This document shows, in pieces, positions 54,633-64,000 of a stretch of DNA of 64,000 nucleotides (positions within the stretch are counted from its first letter, which is position 1; every line of letters begins with the position of its first letter). The position numbers were made by a program, and so were the translations under genes. The notes under the pieces are model-generated. The model did no database searches and had not been told where the DNA came from. It saw only the letters and a list, made by a program, of their open reading frames with translations. Source of the stretch: Frateuria_A sp035943815 (lineage in GTDB: Bacteria > Pseudomonadota > Gammaproteobacteria > Xanthomonadales > Rhodanobacteraceae); NCBI RefSeq assembly GCF_035943815.1, contig NZ_DASZBU010000011.1, positions 9,620-73,619 of the forward strand, read 5' to 3'.

Positions 54633-54911
54633 ATGAGCCAGCCACCGCGGTTCGTGCAGCTGGACTGGTACAGGTTCGACCCTTGGTCGATCAGCCCGGC
54701 CACGCGCCGGAACAGTCTGCTGCACCCCGCGCACGCACGCCTGCGCGACCTCGGCATCGAGCCGCCGGTGGGCGAGAACGCGCTCCTCGACACCTTTCTG
54801 CGGGCCGGCTTCCGCACCGCTGCGCGCCCGCGCCGCTGGAAGGCAAGCCTGGGCCGCAGTCCGCAGCTGCGCTCGGACGATGCGCCCTGCGCCTACGCGG
54901 GCATGCAGTGA
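54633..54911 (+). CDS. Small unknown protein next to the NRPS/PKS, 92 aa
   Basis: ATG 54633 follows GAGGACGAGG and encodes MSQPPRFVQLDWYRFDPWSI, then SPATRRNSLLHPAHARLRDL and an Arg-rich tail. No MbtH signature (NxEGQYSLWP-like) is present, so it is not an MbtH helper. It ends 10 bp before the NRPS start and may be coupled to it. Its role is unknown. Confidence 0.5.
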   Translation: MSQPPRFVQLDWYRFDPWSISPATRRNSLLHPAHARLRDLGIEPPVGENALLDTFLRAGFRTAARPRRWKASLGRSPQLRSDDAPCAYAGMQ

Positions 54912-54921
54912 GGCCGCCCCC

Positions 54922-62093
<7,172 letters not shown>

Positions 62094-62097
<4 letters not shown>

Positions 62098-64000
62098 ACA
62101 CGCCAACGGACGCGCGCAACGCGGCGCTGGCCGCCGTCGACTACGACCCCTTCGCCAGCCCCGCGCTGGCGCGCGTGGTGCCGAGCACCGAGTCGCAGCG
62201 CGAGATCTGGCTCGCCGCCAAGCTGGGCGAGGACGCTTCGCTGGCCTACAACGAGGCGGTCGCGCTGCACCTGCGCGGCACGCTCGACCGGTCGGCCGTG
62301 GCGCAGGCGCTGCAGGATCTGGTCGATCGCCATGACGCGCTGCGCGCCAGCTTCGGGCCGGACGGGGAAACCTTCTGCGTGGGCGAACGGATGGAGGTCG
62401 CGCTGGCGCAGGTCGACCTGTCGGCGCTGGATGCCGCCGCGCGCGCGGCGGCGCTGCGGGAGCGGCGCGAGCGTGCGGTGCGCGAGCCGTTCTGCTTGGA
62501 GACCGGGCCGCTGTTCCGCACCGAACTGGTGTGCCTGGGTCCGGCCGAGCACGTGCTGCTGCTGTGCGCGCACCACCTGGTGTGCGACGGCTGGTCGTGG
62601 TGGGTGATCGTGCGCGAACTGGGTGCGCTCTACGGCCTGCGCAGCGGCACCGGCGGAACGCCGTTGGCGCCGGCGCCGTCCTTCGCCGACTACGCCCTGC
62701 AACTGGCCGAGCAGCCGGACCGGCGCGCGGCGGCGGCCGACCTGGCGTGGTGGGTCGCCCGCTATGCGCAGCGGCCGCCGGCGCTGGACCTGCCAGGCGA
62801 TCGCCCGCGGCCTGCGCGGCGCACCTTCGCCTCGGGGCGGGAGGATCACATCATCGACGCCGGCCTGGTCGAGGGGCTCAAGCGCCTGGGCGCGCGCCAG
62901 GGCGCCAGCCTGCTCGCTACCTTGCTCGGCGGCTTCGCCGCGCTGCTCGGCCGGCTGGCCGGGCAGGAGGAGGTCGTGGTCGGCATTCCCGCCGCCGCGC
63001 AGGCAGGCGAGGGGCTGGGCGACCTGGTCGGGCACGGCGTCAACCTGCTGCCGCTGCGCTGCACGGCCGACCCAGAGGCGCCATTTGCGCGGGTGCTGGA
63101 GCTCTCGCGCGACATGCTGCTGGATGCGCTGGACCATCAGCGCTGCACCTTCGGCAGCCTGCTGCGGCAACTGGACGTCGCGCGGGATCCGGCGCGGCTG
63201 CCGCTGGTCAGCGTGCTGTTCAACATCGACCAGGCGCTGGACCGGCAGGCCGGCGCATTCCCCGGTCTGGGAATGGAATTCTCCAGCACGCCGCGCGCCT
63301 TCGAGAACTTCGAGCTGTTCGTCAACGCCGTGCAGGAACGCGGCGGCCTGCGGCTGGAGTGCCAGTACAACGCTGGCCTGTTCGACGCCGCCACCGTGCG
63401 GCGCTGGCTGCAGGCATACGAGACGCTGTTGCGCGCTGCGCTCGCATCGCCGCAGTCGCCGCTCGGCGAGCTGCCCTTGCTGGATGCTGCCGCGCGCGAT
63501 GGATTGGCTGCTCTGCAGCCGGCGCCCCGCACCTGGCCGGTCGACACCATGCAGGGCCAGTTCGAGCGGCAGTGCGAGGCTGCGCCGGAGCGCACGGGGG
63601 TGCGCTGCGGTGCGACGGTGCTGAGCTACGGCGAGCTGGACGCGCGCGCCAACCGCATTGCCCATGGCCTGCTGGCGCAGGGCGTACACGCCGGCTCGCT
63701 GGTGGGCATCGCGCTGGAGCGCGGGGTGGACATGCTCGCGGCGGTGCTGGGCACGCTCAAGGCCGGCGCCGGCTACGTGCCGCTGGACCCGGGCTTTCCG
63801 GCCGATCGGCTGGCGTACATGGTGTCCGACGCCGGGCTGGCCGCGCTGCTGACGCAGGGCGGTCTGGCGCCGCGCTTCGACCTGCGCGGCCGGCCGGTGA
63901 TCGCGCTGGATGCGCCGCCGGAGAGCTGGGCAACGCTGCCGGCCACGCGGCCGCCGGTGAGGGTCGATCCGGCCGCGACCGCCTACGTGATCTACACCTC
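62094..64000 (+). CDS. NRPS, C-A module, truncated by the window end
   Basis: Starts at ATG 62094, overlapping the stop of the previous gene (ATGA), so it is the next protein of the assembly line. A full condensation domain (about residues 30-470) has HHLVCDGW with the active His161 (H160-H161-x3-D165). The adenylation domain starts at SYGELDARANRIAHGL and runs to YVIYTS, the A3 core, where the window ends. The pocket residues lie beyond the edge, so the second amino acid cannot be predicted. The frame is open to the last base. Confidence 0.93.

Overview
The window is GC-rich, densely coded, and carries genes on both strands. Its gene set points to a gammaproteobacterium of the Xanthomonadales/Lysobacterales, most likely Rhodanobacteraceae (Dyella, Luteibacter or Rhodanobacter type). 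The pointers are a xanthomonin-like lasso peptide locus, a STN-domain TonB receptor, an L2-like class A beta-lactamase, many small stress proteins and several Xanthomonadales-type hypotheticals. The taxonomic call is an inference from gene content. I saw no rRNA, tRNA, CRISPR array or insertion sequence.

Layout. 0-3.1 kb holds small membrane proteins, a GNAT acetyltransferase and unknowns. 3.1-12.2 kb is a lasso peptide locus. On the plus strand are a TonB-dependent receptor and a prolyl-oligopeptidase-type lasso isopeptidase. On the minus strand are a 47-residue precursor (not in the usual ORF size range), a leader peptidase/RRE fusion and an asparagine-synthetase-like cyclase. An XRE regulator and a GntR regulator flank it. 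The core peptide closely resembles xanthomonins, with a predicted seven-residue Gly1-Glu7 ring. 12.4-14.1 kb is an ABC-2 transporter and 14.5-16.0 kb a GH30 glycosidase.

16.2-19.3 kb (minus strand) is a second RiPP-type locus. It has a tetrapyrrole-methylase-family enzyme with the signature of borosin alpha-N-methyltransferases, a 93-residue partner with a helical recognition-type domain, and a periplasmic-TPR/GGDEF diguanylate cyclase. I read this as a split borosin system.

19.4-46.5 kb is mostly chromosomal housekeeping and stress functions: peptidases, a phosphatase, a phospholipase D, a beta-lactamase, a run of small hydrophilic proteins at 25.5-31.7 kb, nicotinamidase, a cupin/FAD pair, a TonB-like protein, a hemolysin III family protein, DUF885, a MASE1 sensor, DUF3182 and ferredoxin-NADP reductase.

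46.9-54.4 kb is a surface-polysaccharide block: UDP-HexNAc dehydrogenase, epimerase, initiating sugar transferase and a heparinase-like lyase. A phosphopantetheinyl transferase sits inside it. 54.6 kb to the window end begins a hybrid NRPS/PKS assembly line. The first protein is (partial C)-A-T-KS-AT-ACP-aminotransferase and the second is C-A..., cut by the window edge. By eye the first adenylation domain has a valine-type pocket. The predicted starter is therefore a beta,gamma-diamino acid made from valine plus one malonate.
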